NCBI GenBank assembly: GCA_017163975.1
Contig: JAFFSR010000291.1
Coordinates: 3,043,001 to 3,107,000 of the forward strand
Origin: Anastatus disparis
Taxonomy: Eukaryota; Arthropoda; Insecta; Hymenoptera; Eupelmidae
Direction of reading: 5' to 3'
DNA length: 64,000 bases
The translations under genes and the position numbers were made by a program. The notes beneath the pieces are model-generated. The model did not search any database, was not told the origin of the DNA, and worked only from the letters and a program-made list of their open reading frames with translations. Below are positions 47,544 through 57,334 of the stretch, piece after piece; the stretch's first letter is position 1, and every line of letters begins with the position of its first letter.

Positions 47544-49550
47544 CCCAAGCGGAAATAATCTGCCGTTAATAACTAATAATAATTATATACAACGAAAAAT
47601 AATTTAAAAAAAAAGTTATTATTTTTTATTATTTGTTATAAAAGTGTAGATTTTGGACTGTAATAACTGTTTATAATAGTTATTAATAATTATTTTACAT
47701 TTATAACAGTTGATAAAAGTTATTATCAGTTATTATTTTTTATTATCTTTTTCAGCATGGTAAGTATATGCATAAAGTAAACCGTAAGTAAAAATTATTA
47801 TCGGTTATTATTTTTTTTCTTTTCAATCTAAGAGTTACTAATAATTATTTTCTATTTATAAAAGTTAATAGAAGTTATTATTAGTTATTATTTTTATCAT
47901 CTTTTTCGGTATGGAAGGTATGCATATAAAGCAAACGTTGAATAAAAGTTATTATCAGTTATTATTTTTTTTATCTTTTTTGGTATGGAAGGTATATATA
48001 CATATAAAGCCAACGTTAAATAAAAGTTATTAATATTATTTTTAGTAATTTTTATTAATTTTTTTATAAATTTTTTGAATTTTAAAGGTGTTTACTTGAA
48101 GGAAACGATAAAAAAAGTTATAATTATTTTTTCATTAGATTTTAAAAATTGTTAAAAATTGTTTTTGATTATTGAAAGTAAGTAGATAGGTAAGGATATA
48201 ATTGATTCAAAAGAATTTTTATTTTTATTTTTACATAAAAACTTTTATATAAAAATATAAGTCTTATTTTACAATTATAAAAGAAGTTTTATTTTGTATT
48301 TACAATGTCAACGCTAACATATAATACGATTTACTTATCAAATCTTAATTAATGCAGCGACCAAGAGCACCTTTAAAAATTGAGCTTAAATAATAATCAT
48401 CATTACATTTTGTTATTATACAAGGCCGGTGTAGCATGGTATACTTAAGACATTGAATTTTGCCATGAAAGAGTGAACATTTTTTTAAATTTATGACTTC
48501 TTTCACATCAGTGTCATTAACAAATGAAACCGGTACAAGTTTTAATAATTTAAAGAAAATATAAACATCACAGTTATCGTCGTATTTAATCAAATATATA
48601 GAAGTAATGATTCCGAATCGACTATCTTTCGTTTGAAAAATAGAATCATTAGTTTTTTCCCTTTTGAATAATAACAAGATGTGTATCTACAACTTTGATA
48701 TATAATTTTATTGTATTTTTTACATTCAGTAATTTTATTAATATTTATAAAGAAACGAAGGCACGAAATTTCTTTTTTGGTTAGAATGTGACGTTTTGCA
48801 CATCCTACTAGTGTACAATCACCTATTTTTACTACTTTCTTTAATCTTTTACTGTTCAGTTGATCAACAAAATCTTTCGTTTCTTGAGAAATAAAGCTTT
48901 CCGTTTCTAATTGTGGAATTTGTTGATAAGTTAATAGTCTAATAACTATTTCTTTAGCGATGTGGTAATTACTTTTCTTCATTTCAAGTAAATTTTTATT
49001 ATGGCTTTCGAAGGAAAAGTATTGATTGCCCATAGTGGTCCCCAATTCTCGACAGTATCAGTTAAATGTAACAGTAAATGTACATTGTAGTACATATACT
49101 TATCTCCGAAAAATATACCAAAATAAAAAACAAATTCTATTAATAAAATTTTTGAAATCTTTAGTTCATGTGGTGATATGCTATCTTGTAGAAGAGTATT
49201 TAAAGCTGAGATAAACATTGCAAGATGATTTAGATATTTTCTAGGTAGAAGCCCTTTTAGGCTTGGTAAAGCACCGAATAAAATCCAAATAAGCCAATCA
49301 GAAGCTGATAAAAAATAATAAAAAATAAAAACTAATAATAACTTTTATTCTAGGTTTGGTTTAGCGTATGATTTCCAAATTGAAAAAGCTAATAAAAAAT
49401 AATAAAAAATAATAAGAAATTAAAACAAAAAATAAAAAATAATAACTATTTTAAACTTTTATTACAGTCCAAAATCTAGACATTTTAAATTGTTAATATC
49501 AGTTATTATTTTTTATCATTTTTTATTTCAGAATGTGATTTCCGCCTGGG
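47544..49550 (-). mobile_element. CACTA-like element with transposase remnant
   Basis: Ends CCCAAGCGGAAAT and its inverse ATTTCCGCCTGGG, flanked by CA on both sides. Left subterminal region (47620-48050) repeats AGTTATTATTTTTTATC and GGTATGGAAGGTAT(A)TGCATAAAGC about four times; the right has AATAATAAAAAATAATA repeats. Subterminal repeats with short TIRs are typical of CACTA/EnSpm. The inner sequence holds the C-terminal part of a transposase (48345-49218). Confidence 0.7.
48345..49218 (-). pseudogene. CACTA-type transposase C-terminal fragment
   Basis: Three overlapping open pieces in different frames (49218-48979, 49045-48590, 48677-48345) read in order. The first contains MYYNVHLLLHLTDTVENWGP followed by LWAINTFPSKA, which matches the NVHxLLHL...GPLWxxSxFPFE pattern of the DUF4218-like domain in CACTA-family transposases. 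The later pieces have a YLIKYDD and VIN-type region with four Cys. The catalytic part is missing and two frameshifts separate the pieces. Confidence 0.6.
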
Positions 49551-49711
49551 CATATAATAAATTTTATTATGAATATAATAAATTTTACTATTATAATAAT
49601 GTCGAGTCGATGATCTGTAAATTTATTTCTAACCTCAAAATTTTCTACCAAATTGAAAGTATAGTTCTGTAATATATGTAGACGATTCGAAATTTCATAA
49701 GTAATATATCA

Positions 49712-49785
49712 TGATGGCGCAGTCAGAAACGTTCACGCTTTCCGTTCTCGAGAAACCCAGGTTCAACTCCACTTCAGGTCCGCTT
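49712..49785 (+). other. tRNA-like segment
   Basis: TGGCGCAGTC and, 48 bases on, GGTTCAACTCC resemble pol III A and B boxes at tRNA spacing, followed by CCGC and a T run. It could be a decayed tRNA or the head of a SINE. 49786-49934 is AT-rich. Confidence 0.35.
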
Positions 49786-49934
49786 TTTTTCAAAGGTAAT
49801 TTATTTTAAAAAAATTAAATTAATATCATCAATTATAAGAGCTTTATTATATTTTTTTATGTAATTTATCAATTTTAGTTTAAAAAAATATTTGTAAACG
49901 AACAAATTGAAGTACAAAATTATTTTGAATGAAT

Positions 49935-50485
49935 GTATTGTTAATTTTGTATTTTAAAAATAAAAATGCAATAATATATTAATATAAATAATTATATAAT
50001 TGGAAAAAAATTATTTCATAAAGTGACCTTCCAAAATAAATTTTCTTTAAGCATTTTCTGTTATGATAATATGTATTTATTAGGAAAAAAAGATTTTAGA
50101 AAGTCCTTTATATGATTTTAAAAATAGAAAAATTAAATTTAAACTTATATTCAAATTGCCATTAAACCAGGAAAGAAAATCTAAATTTGTCAATCAATAA
50201 AACAAATGTTTTTTTTTACCAATGAAAGAATGCCGAAACTTGAGAGCTCCTACGGGTAAGAAAAATTCAACACACACTAGATCTAAAGCTAGCGAACTTT
50301 ATTACATAATGATGAGCAACAGTTAAAAGCAAAGGAGAAAGAAACAAAAAATAATAATCAATACTCGTTTAAAGAATAAATCAACGAACGATAAATAATT
50401 GCAATACATAGGAAGTTTATATATAATTACACGAAAGTGTTTCTATATTTCTTGTCTGTTGAATCTGCTCATGATGGCCAAAACT
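49935..50485. repeat. Block inverted relative to 7930-8460
   Basis: Ends CTGCTCATGATGGCC; similarity stops there, 45 bases before the DNAJB12/14 fragment. See 7930-8460. Confidence 0.8.
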
Positions 50486-50529
50486 TCTTGCTTGATACAT
50501 TAAATCTCTATAATTTCTTTCCCTATAAC

Positions 50530-50806
50530 ATGAATGGTTAAAAAAATTCATTTATTCTTCTTCAACTGAGTGTTCAAGCTTTCTCATGTTACCATCATAT
50601 TCTGTATGAAAGTCATCTTTTACATAATATGGAATTTTAAGATTTTGAGTTTGTTCTATGTACTGAATATTTGGAACTGATGTAAGCTATAAATCAGTAA
50701 TAGAACAGGCCAAATTTGCAAGAATATAGTATAACCATTCGCTTGTTGTGAATGAGCATGTTGCTCTTGAGCTGCATTTTGTCTCAACCATCTACTATCA
50801 CCTCAT
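50530..50806 (-). pseudogene. DNAJB12/14 fragment (DUF1977 region)
   Basis: One frame reads WLRQNAAQEQHAHSQQANGY then a hydrophobic stretch (FLQIWPVLLLIYSL), the membrane segment of these ER J-proteins. After a frameshift it continues QNLKIPYYVKDDFHTEYDG and RKLEHSVEEE before a stop. The (V/L)PYYVK.xF..EY.G...LE.SVEE pattern is the start of the DUF1977 domain of the DNAJB12/B14/B18 family, which work with Hsc70 at the ER membrane. The J domain and the rest are absent. It directly abuts the APC1 fragment on the same strand. Confidence 0.8.
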
Positions 50807-51317
50807 CCTGGAGTCTCCCTATTTCAGAAAGTAAAGCATGAGCAGTATGTTGATAATTTGTTCCTTGATAAACTAATCTAACACCCATAAGTGGGGCTCC
50901 TTCAACATTTTGTAGAACATTCAATTCTATACTGATTGGAGGTAATAAAGTTTCTGCATGAAGTGATAATAATTTTGTCCTGGAAACATCCATTGATGCT
51001 CTATGCGTAGCTGATAATCCTAGTAATAAACCAATCCTAGTAGCTTCATGACATTCAACTAAATATTCATACATACTAAATGGTGCGAGATATTTAAGAT
51101 GAAAATTAAGTCTCAAAGCCACGAGAAAACCTGAATATTCGATATTAAATTCACTCTGCTGTTGTTTGTAGTAAGTAATCCATGTTGAATCAACATAAAT
51201 ACGTAATCCAGTAGCAACTCCATCGTGAAGTAGTGGCCATAGATCCAAATTTGTTGGTACATCAGTATGTTATAATATTTTACTTATGTCATGTTCCGCT
51301 TCTTCTTCTGTAAGATA
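50784..51317 (-). pseudogene. APC1 (anaphase-promoting complex subunit 1) fragment
   Basis: A 154-codon frame (50784-51248) reads DLWPLLHDGVATGLRI, GLLLGLSATHRASMD, TKLLSLHAETLLPP, IELNVLQNVEGAPLMGV and GLVYQGT-like RLVYQGT...LLSEIGR. This is the conserved PC-repeat region of APC1, the scaffold of the anaphase-promoting ubiquitin ligase. A stop precedes it at about 51265, and the sequence can be read further to TTTTTATTTTTAG at 51318, a good splice acceptor, so it seems a genomic (intron-bearing) copy. It ends after LLSEIGR, where DNAJB12/14 sequence begins. Small in-frame losses relative to the family mark it as a relic. Confidence 0.85.
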
Positions 51318-52000
51318 CTAAAAATAAAAAAAAATTTAATAATCTTAATAAACAAAAGTATTACTGTTGGTTTGTATCATCTAATAGATATAAAAATCTA
51401 ATATATTTGATATTTGATTAATTATTTTGAAATATTACATCATATTTTTCATCAAAAATAAATATTTTTAAATAATTTAAAAAAAGTACATTCATGAACA
51501 TTCTAACCCCTTAACTGTTATGGCAATGACATGTATAAAGTACTTTATTTTTAATAAAGATACGATATGAAAATCTTTGCTATGGTACTTAATTGCATAC
51601 TTTTTGTGATTGTTTATAAAAATATTCTAAAACTATTTTTTTCAATTTTCAATATTAAAAAAGAATTAATAGTTCTGAAATGTAGAATATTAAAAAAAAA
51701 TTTATAGTTCTGAAATGTAAAAAACGCTACCAAGTGCTTTGGCGCAATGCTTTCTCATAGAGCTCATTGAATTGAAGTAATTTGATTTAATTTTTTTTAA
51801 TGTGATTCAATGTAAAAAACACAATTTCTATTAAAAAAAAATTAGTGAGTGTAAGAGAGTGATTAGGAAATAGGAAGAGAGAGTCAGGGATGGATAAAAA
51901 TAGGGTAAAAATGAGGATCAATGTAAGATATAAAGACAGAAAGGCAGTGATGAAGTAAGAAAAGTGTTAGTGAAAGCGATGAATCAGAAATCAAAAAAAG
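51318..52000. other. AT-rich gap with repeat edge
   Basis: No gene. 51715-51780 is the inverse of 6918-6975, and 51990-52060 the inverse of 6680-6780. A purine-rich stretch at 51845-51960 has no open frame of note. Confidence 0.45.
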
Positions 52001-52370
52001 TGATCAAAGAGCTACGCTAAGAAAATTATTTAAAGCTTATATTATAAAGACAGTAGCAAATAACTTGTACAGTCGACGATCTGAGTCCCGCCGCCTTCTC
52101 CTCCATCGACTCGCTCATGCGTTACCCCCACTCGCTGACTAAAAGAATTTGTTTCCAAACATTCTGAGTCCCGCCGCTGCTCTATGCGACTTCTTAACTT
52201 GTAAAAATGGATTTATTAGTTTAATTTTTTTGTTTAGAATACAACAAATGTTTTTAACAACATTGTTCAATAACTGTCTTAATTAGTTCATTACGTGAAA
52301 AGATATTTTAAAATTATAAATGAAAGAAATAAGAGATACGTTGTGACGTAACAACAGTATATTTCTTTGT

Positions 52371-52506
52371 ATGACTATCATAATCATCATAATCACAATT
52401 ATCATAATCGTTATAATTACAATCATAATTATTTTCATTATCACCATCATTATCGTGGTCATCATCATAATGATCATTATCAAAATCATCATCATCATCT
52501 CCTGCA
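52371..52506. repeat. ATC/ATA trinucleotide-like low complexity
   Basis: Irregular CATCATAATCATCATAATCA run; a second similar run is at 53040-53290. Poly-Ile, Met and Asp frames across them are artefacts. Confidence 0.8.
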
Positions 52507-52508
52507 AT

Positions 52509-52842
52509 CCCTGTTGTAAAAAACTAGTTGGATATACAACTGGATATCTAAGTGAATATCCAACTTGATATCTAACTGGGTGACTTGGATCTGACTTGGA
52601 TTTCGTTGGATATCCAGGAGAATTATCCAATTGCGCACTATCCACATGAATTTCCAATAGGATATCAAGTAGGATATCCAACTGAAAATCTAACTAGATA
52701 TCCAACTGGATATCCTACTGGAAATCTATCTGGATGATGCGCAACTGGATGATTCTCTTGGATATCCAACGAAATCCAAGTCAGATCCAAGTCATCCAGT
52801 TAGATATCCAGTTGGACATCCAAATAGTTTTTTACAACAGGG
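52509..52842. mobile_element. GATATCC-word MITE, complete
   Basis: Ends CCCTGTTGTAAAAAACTAG and inverse; AT on both sides. The interior is assembled from GGATATCCAACTGGATATC-type words. The neighbouring duplicate at 53286-53300 gives an approximate empty site. The truncated relative is at 8468-8714. Confidence 0.85.
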
Positions 52843-52984
52843 ATATATTTATTCTAGTGAAAGAATGATATAATGTAGTTATAAAAAGAACGATAACGAC
52901 GAATAATAAAATGGTATTGAAAATTGGATGCAAATCCATCAAATACTTTTCTTAATATAATTAACAAAATAAATACAAATACAA

Positions 52985-54440
52985 TCATTCGTAATGTTAT
53001 AAAATTAAAACTGTGCTAAGAAAATCAGTTTTCAAAAGTCAAAATAATCATAATCATCATAGTAATTATAATTAAAATCATCATACTAATTATAATCAAA
53101 GTCATCATAGTAATTATAATCAAAGTCATCATAGTAATCACAATCATGATCATCATAATCATAATAGTCATCATCAATATTATAATTATAAAAAATAAAC
53201 ATAATCATCATAATTATAATCATAATTATTATCATTATCACCTTTATTATTTTGGTTATCATCATAATCATTATTATTAAAATCATCATCTCTTACAATA
53301 GTTTTTTTTTCTATTGGAAGAATGATGTAATTTAGTTATGTATTGAATCCAAACTAATCTTAACAAAAATTTCCTAATGCTCTAAAATTAAAAATACGTT
53401 AAGAGAATCAATTTTCAGAATATTAATTTATTTTGGCAATAGCAATTAATTTCCATGCAAATATTTAAGCAATTTCATCAAGTAGTACACGAAAAAAAAT
53501 ATAATTTTTTTTTTTCAATGACTCTGAAATTAAATATGAGCTAAAAGGACCAATTCTCAATAGCTTTTTTAAAATCTTGTTTCATCCTGACAATAACGAA
53601 TTATTCCTATAGAATTTTTATAGCAAATTTATCTTAAAACTTACGTAAAATATAAAAAAAAATGTAGAATGAAAATTTTTTCTAAATTTATAAAATGTTA
53701 TAAAATCAAAACTACGCTAAGGAAATCAGTTTTCGAAAGTTATTTTATTTGCAAAAGTCAAAAATAAGATTTATGAAAATTTTAAAGCAAATCAAACAAG
53801 TACTTAGCGTAAAATACAATAAAAATGAAAAATGGAAATTTTTTAAATTATGAAAATTGCTCTAAAATCAAAACTACGCTAAAGAAATCAATTTTCAGAA
53901 GTTATTTTTCTTTTGAAAGTCATAAATAATATTTATGCAAATTTTAGAGCAAATACATCAAGTCTCTAACGTAAAATACAATAAAAATGAAAAATCAAGT
54001 TATTTTTTAAATTACTAAAATGGCTATAAAATTAAAACTACGCTAAGAAAACCAATTCTCAATAGCTTCCGCACCAGTTGATCAAAAAATTGAATTGTAT
54101 GGAAAATTTGAAGTAAATTCATCGAGTAGTTATTAAGATTTTATTGGCTTAATAAATATAAACATTTTTTTCAAAAATTTCAAAATGCTTTAAAATTAAA
54201 AATATGCTAAGAAAATTAGTTTCTAGAAATTTATTATATTTATGCAATTACAAATAATTTCTATGCAAATTTTAAGCAAATTCATCGAGTAGTAAACAAA
54301 AAATGCCAGAAAAATGAAAAATCGAAATTTTTTTTTTATAAACGACTAAAATTAAAACTACGCTAGAAGAACCAATTATCAATAGCTTCCTAGCAAGTTA
54401 GACAAAAAAATAAATTCCATACAAAATTAGAAGCAAATCC
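52985..54440. repeat. ~162-bp diverged tandem array (right copy)
   Basis: AAAACTACGCTAA(G/A)(A/G)AAATCA recurs at about 53711, 53872, 54034, 54200 and 54357, with older units near 53014, 53395 and 53538. It is the inverted relative of 6194-6790, interrupted by the ATC-rich run and the MITE. Confidence 0.8.
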
Positions 54441-54707
54441 ATCGAGTAGTTTTCGAGATACAATTTACTAACTGACATCATACACACACACATACATATC
54501 GACATTTTCTGGAAACCTTTTTTTTGATTCAATGAGTTTAAATATGTATAAATTAATGAAAAAATAGAAAAAAAAATTTTTATCGATACAATGCTTTCTC
54601 TATGAGAAAGCAAAATAACAAAATTATCAGCTTCTATATAATGTAACATTTATTTTTTTATAAACTATGATTATAGCTAAACACAAAATATTGAGATTAC
54701 TTCATAC

Positions 54708-54860
54708 ACAGTGGAAAAAAAATTGTAATTCTAACACACATAAGTGTTACAGATGAAACACAAATTTTTTTGTGTTAAAATTTACAAATTTTTTTGTGTA
54801 ATTTTCGAAGTTAAAATTTTAACATAAAAATTCATGAATAATACAAAATTTTGAATAATA
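54708..54860. repeat. Copy of interspersed repeat also at 4128
   Basis: ACACAGTGGAAAAAA then AACACACATAAGTGTTACA, followed by TTTTTTTGTGT words. The likely other end of this family is at 56230-56440. Confidence 0.5.
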
Positions 54861-55145
54861 AAATTTGTAAATTTTACAAATTTATTTGTGTTAAAATATA
54901 ATGATTGAAATAATGATTAGATATCAAATATTGACTTTCTCGTATTTCTTTCTGTTAATATATTTAAAAAAGAGAGAGAGATAAAGAAATACAAGAAAAA
55001 GGATAAAATGATGGATGTTGGCGTGGATCAATAAAATCATAAACTAATCTCATTTGATATTACATTATCGTTCAAAGGCGAACGTAAACGAATGATTACG
55101 AAAAGAGCCGATCATTTTTTAATATGAGTACATCATAGGAATAGA

Positions 55146-55346
55146 GCCGGTTAGTAGCTCAGTCAGTAGAGCGTTGGATTCGTAATCTCGGGGTTCTGAG
55201 TTCGAATCCCGCTATCGGCAACCGATTGATAGAAGCACCACTGTACGTTACATGTGCTTTGTTCACAAACACACTAATGAGCTCCTCTGTTGCTGATTAA
55301 CATCACAAATAGCATAAATTTAGCGACGTTAAAGAAGAAAAAAAAA
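55146..55346 (+). mobile_element. tRNA-derived SINE, copy 2
   Basis: The head (55146-55220) resembles a tRNA-Thr: A box TAGCTCAGTCAGTAGAGC, loop TTCGTAA with anticodon CGT, B box GAGTTCGAATCCCGC, and 3' end CGGCA. The acceptor, anticodon and T stems pair imperfectly and have an extra base, so it is not a normal tRNA. It continues without break into the SINE body shared with 46781-46955 and ends in an A-rich tail. Confidence 0.7.
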
Positions 55347-55369
55347 TTCACAAATTTTTGGAGTTACGA

Positions 55370-55755
55370 AAGGAGTTTATGTCATTTGAGTCTCAGATTT
55401 TCTTTTAACTTGGAGATATTTTTTCTTATATAAAATTATGAAAAAAGCCTTATTTCTAAGGTGCTACTCTCGATTTTTGCCAAATTATCAGCAGATTTAT
55501 CTAAATTTTTAAAAACTTGCATCTTTTTATAATTATACTTTGTTTAAAGAAATTATTCTAGGTTTTTATTTTATCACGTGAGATCTCATGTGAATTCTCA
55601 TATGAGATCTCATGTCATTTTTTTTTAATAGGGAACTGCTGATAATTTGGCAAAAATCGAGAGTTGTACCTCAGCAATAAGGCTTTTTTCATAATTTTAT
55701 ATAAAAAAAAATATCTCAAAGTTAGGAGAAAATTCGAGATCCAAATGTCATGGAC
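55370..55755. mobile_element. Palindromic element with inserted MITE
   Basis: Arms GGAGTTTATGTCATTTGAG...CCAAATTATCAGCAG and inverse (CTGCTGATAATTTGG...GTCATGGACTCC). Inside, 55559-55634 is a small ATGAGATCTCAT-word palindrome with right end TTTTTTTTTAATAGGG. Distantly like 24857-25505. Confidence 0.65.
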
Positions 55756-55870
55756 TCCTGGTTAGCAGAAATTAATATTTACAAACTAAAATTTATCTTG
55801 CATTTAAAGCATTTTTATTGCATAAAATAATAATAATGCTGATATTGGCATTACAATTCGCGTCTTCTGC

Positions 55871-55873
<3 letters not shown>

Positions 55874-55926
<53 letters not shown>
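55874..55926. repeat. (TA)n microsatellite
   Basis: Uninterrupted TA run. The flanks CATTACAATTCGCGTCTTCTGC on the left and 56100-56215 on the right contain weakly inverted segments (CCTATAGAGAATATT at 55973 and AATATTCTCCATAGG at 56116). Confidence 0.8.
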
Positions 55927-55931
<5 letters not shown>

Positions 55932-56539
55932 AAACAACATGGCCGTTTGATAATTGATAAATATGCAGAAACCTATAGAGAATATTTAGTTTTAGTTGAT
56001 TATTTTACTAATTAAAAATCCGATTTAAAATGGTACAACTAACAAATGTGCATATTATAGTCATTTACGATTGCATTTTTTAAAATAATAAGTTAAATAA
56101 TCAATTAAAATTTAATATTCTCCATAGGTTTCTGCATATTTTTCCTACATTGAGCAGCCATTTTTTAGTTAGCAAAAGGCGTGAGTTGTAATGCCAATAT
56201 AATTATTAAAAGTATGAGATTATTTGAATAACTAAGTACACACATGTTTGTAAAAATAACAAACTCCGTGTGTTAATTCTACAAAAATTTTTGTTGATTT
56301 TAATAGTACACAAAAATTTTTAAATGACAAAAATTTTTATGTTGATTTTACAAAGATGTTTGTAAAATTTTAACACAAAAATTTTTGTACAAAAAAAAAT
56401 TTGACGAATTACACAAAATTTTTTACAGTGTATCATTTTAATTATATCAATACTGTAAAAATATAAATATATAATTACCTTCTTGAAATCAGATAAACTC
56501 ATTTTTTTACAGATTTAGGTTTTTTTTGTAATGTTTCAA

Positions 56540-57330
56540 GTTTCAAGCAGATAGTAAGTGCTTAACAACAAATCCCAAATGTATACCACCAGAGGCATCC
56601 CTCATTCTTAAATAACGGTTATCTAGCTTCTGTGTTAAATAAGTTTAAAATTGAACGTTCCTTAGTTTTTGATCTATGCGACTATGTTGCACTTGGTTGC
56701 TAGCATACAACATAATATTAGCAGCATTTGCACATACAAAGAATATATCCTGTCTGAATCTCCTTTAGGTGTTGGTTGAAATTTTGTAGTGAAGCCAACA
56801 TAAGCTTTTGTAGTTTATACAAATGAGATTGGAGTTCTTTCATTTCATTATTATCTTCTAAAATTCATTATTCTAAATTTTTAACTTCTCCGTCTACTAA
56901 TTTATACATACCTGAAAAAAAATAACAAAAATTTTTCACATGAAAATTTTTTTAAAATAAAGAAAAAGAAAATGTCATAAGACAAAATATACCAATATTT
57001 GCAAAAGGAACAATAACTCCAGTTAAACATGCAACTTCATTCATAAACAATAAATTAAAACTTGTAAAACATTTCTTAACTACTGCATCTCGATGAATCC
57101 CTAAAAATCAATGATTGTATTGCACATGATTAGTTCTCTGTACCAATACAGACATGCTTGAAAGAAAAGATGAAATCTGATTTTCTACTTTCTGCTTTGA
57201 GTCTAGTTGAAGCCATTTTCATTCAGATAAACATTGCCATTTTTGCCTCATACAAATATAAAGATCTTGAAGTTTAAATAATTAAAAATTTAGATCATGA
57301 TATGAATCAAACATAAAACAACCATCTGAT
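56540..57330 (-). pseudogene. Unidentified multi-exon gene relic
   Basis: Coding-like segments are readable though broken. From 57260 down: MRQKWQCLSE and KWLQLDSKQKVENQISSFL, then LGIHRDAVVKKCFTSFNLLF and ACLTGVIVPFANIG. A donor GGTATATTTT and acceptor TTTTTTTTCAG bound a plausible ~80-bp intron (about 56917-57000). The next exon gives MYKLVDGEVKNLE, then MKELQSHLYKLQKLML and FVCANAANIMLYASNQVQHS. Stops and frameshifts show decay. I do not recognise the gene. It follows the protease relic on the same strand. Confidence 0.5.
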
Positions 57331-57334
57331 GCCA

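Noticed and set aside
52283..52681. Met/Ile- and Asp-rich frames here and at 53086-53289
   Set aside because: Translations of ATC/ATA-rich low-complexity DNA.
55146..55220. Functional tRNA-Thr gene
   Set aside because: Acceptor, anticodon and T stems do not pair properly, and the sequence continues into a body shared with a second copy, so it is a SINE head.
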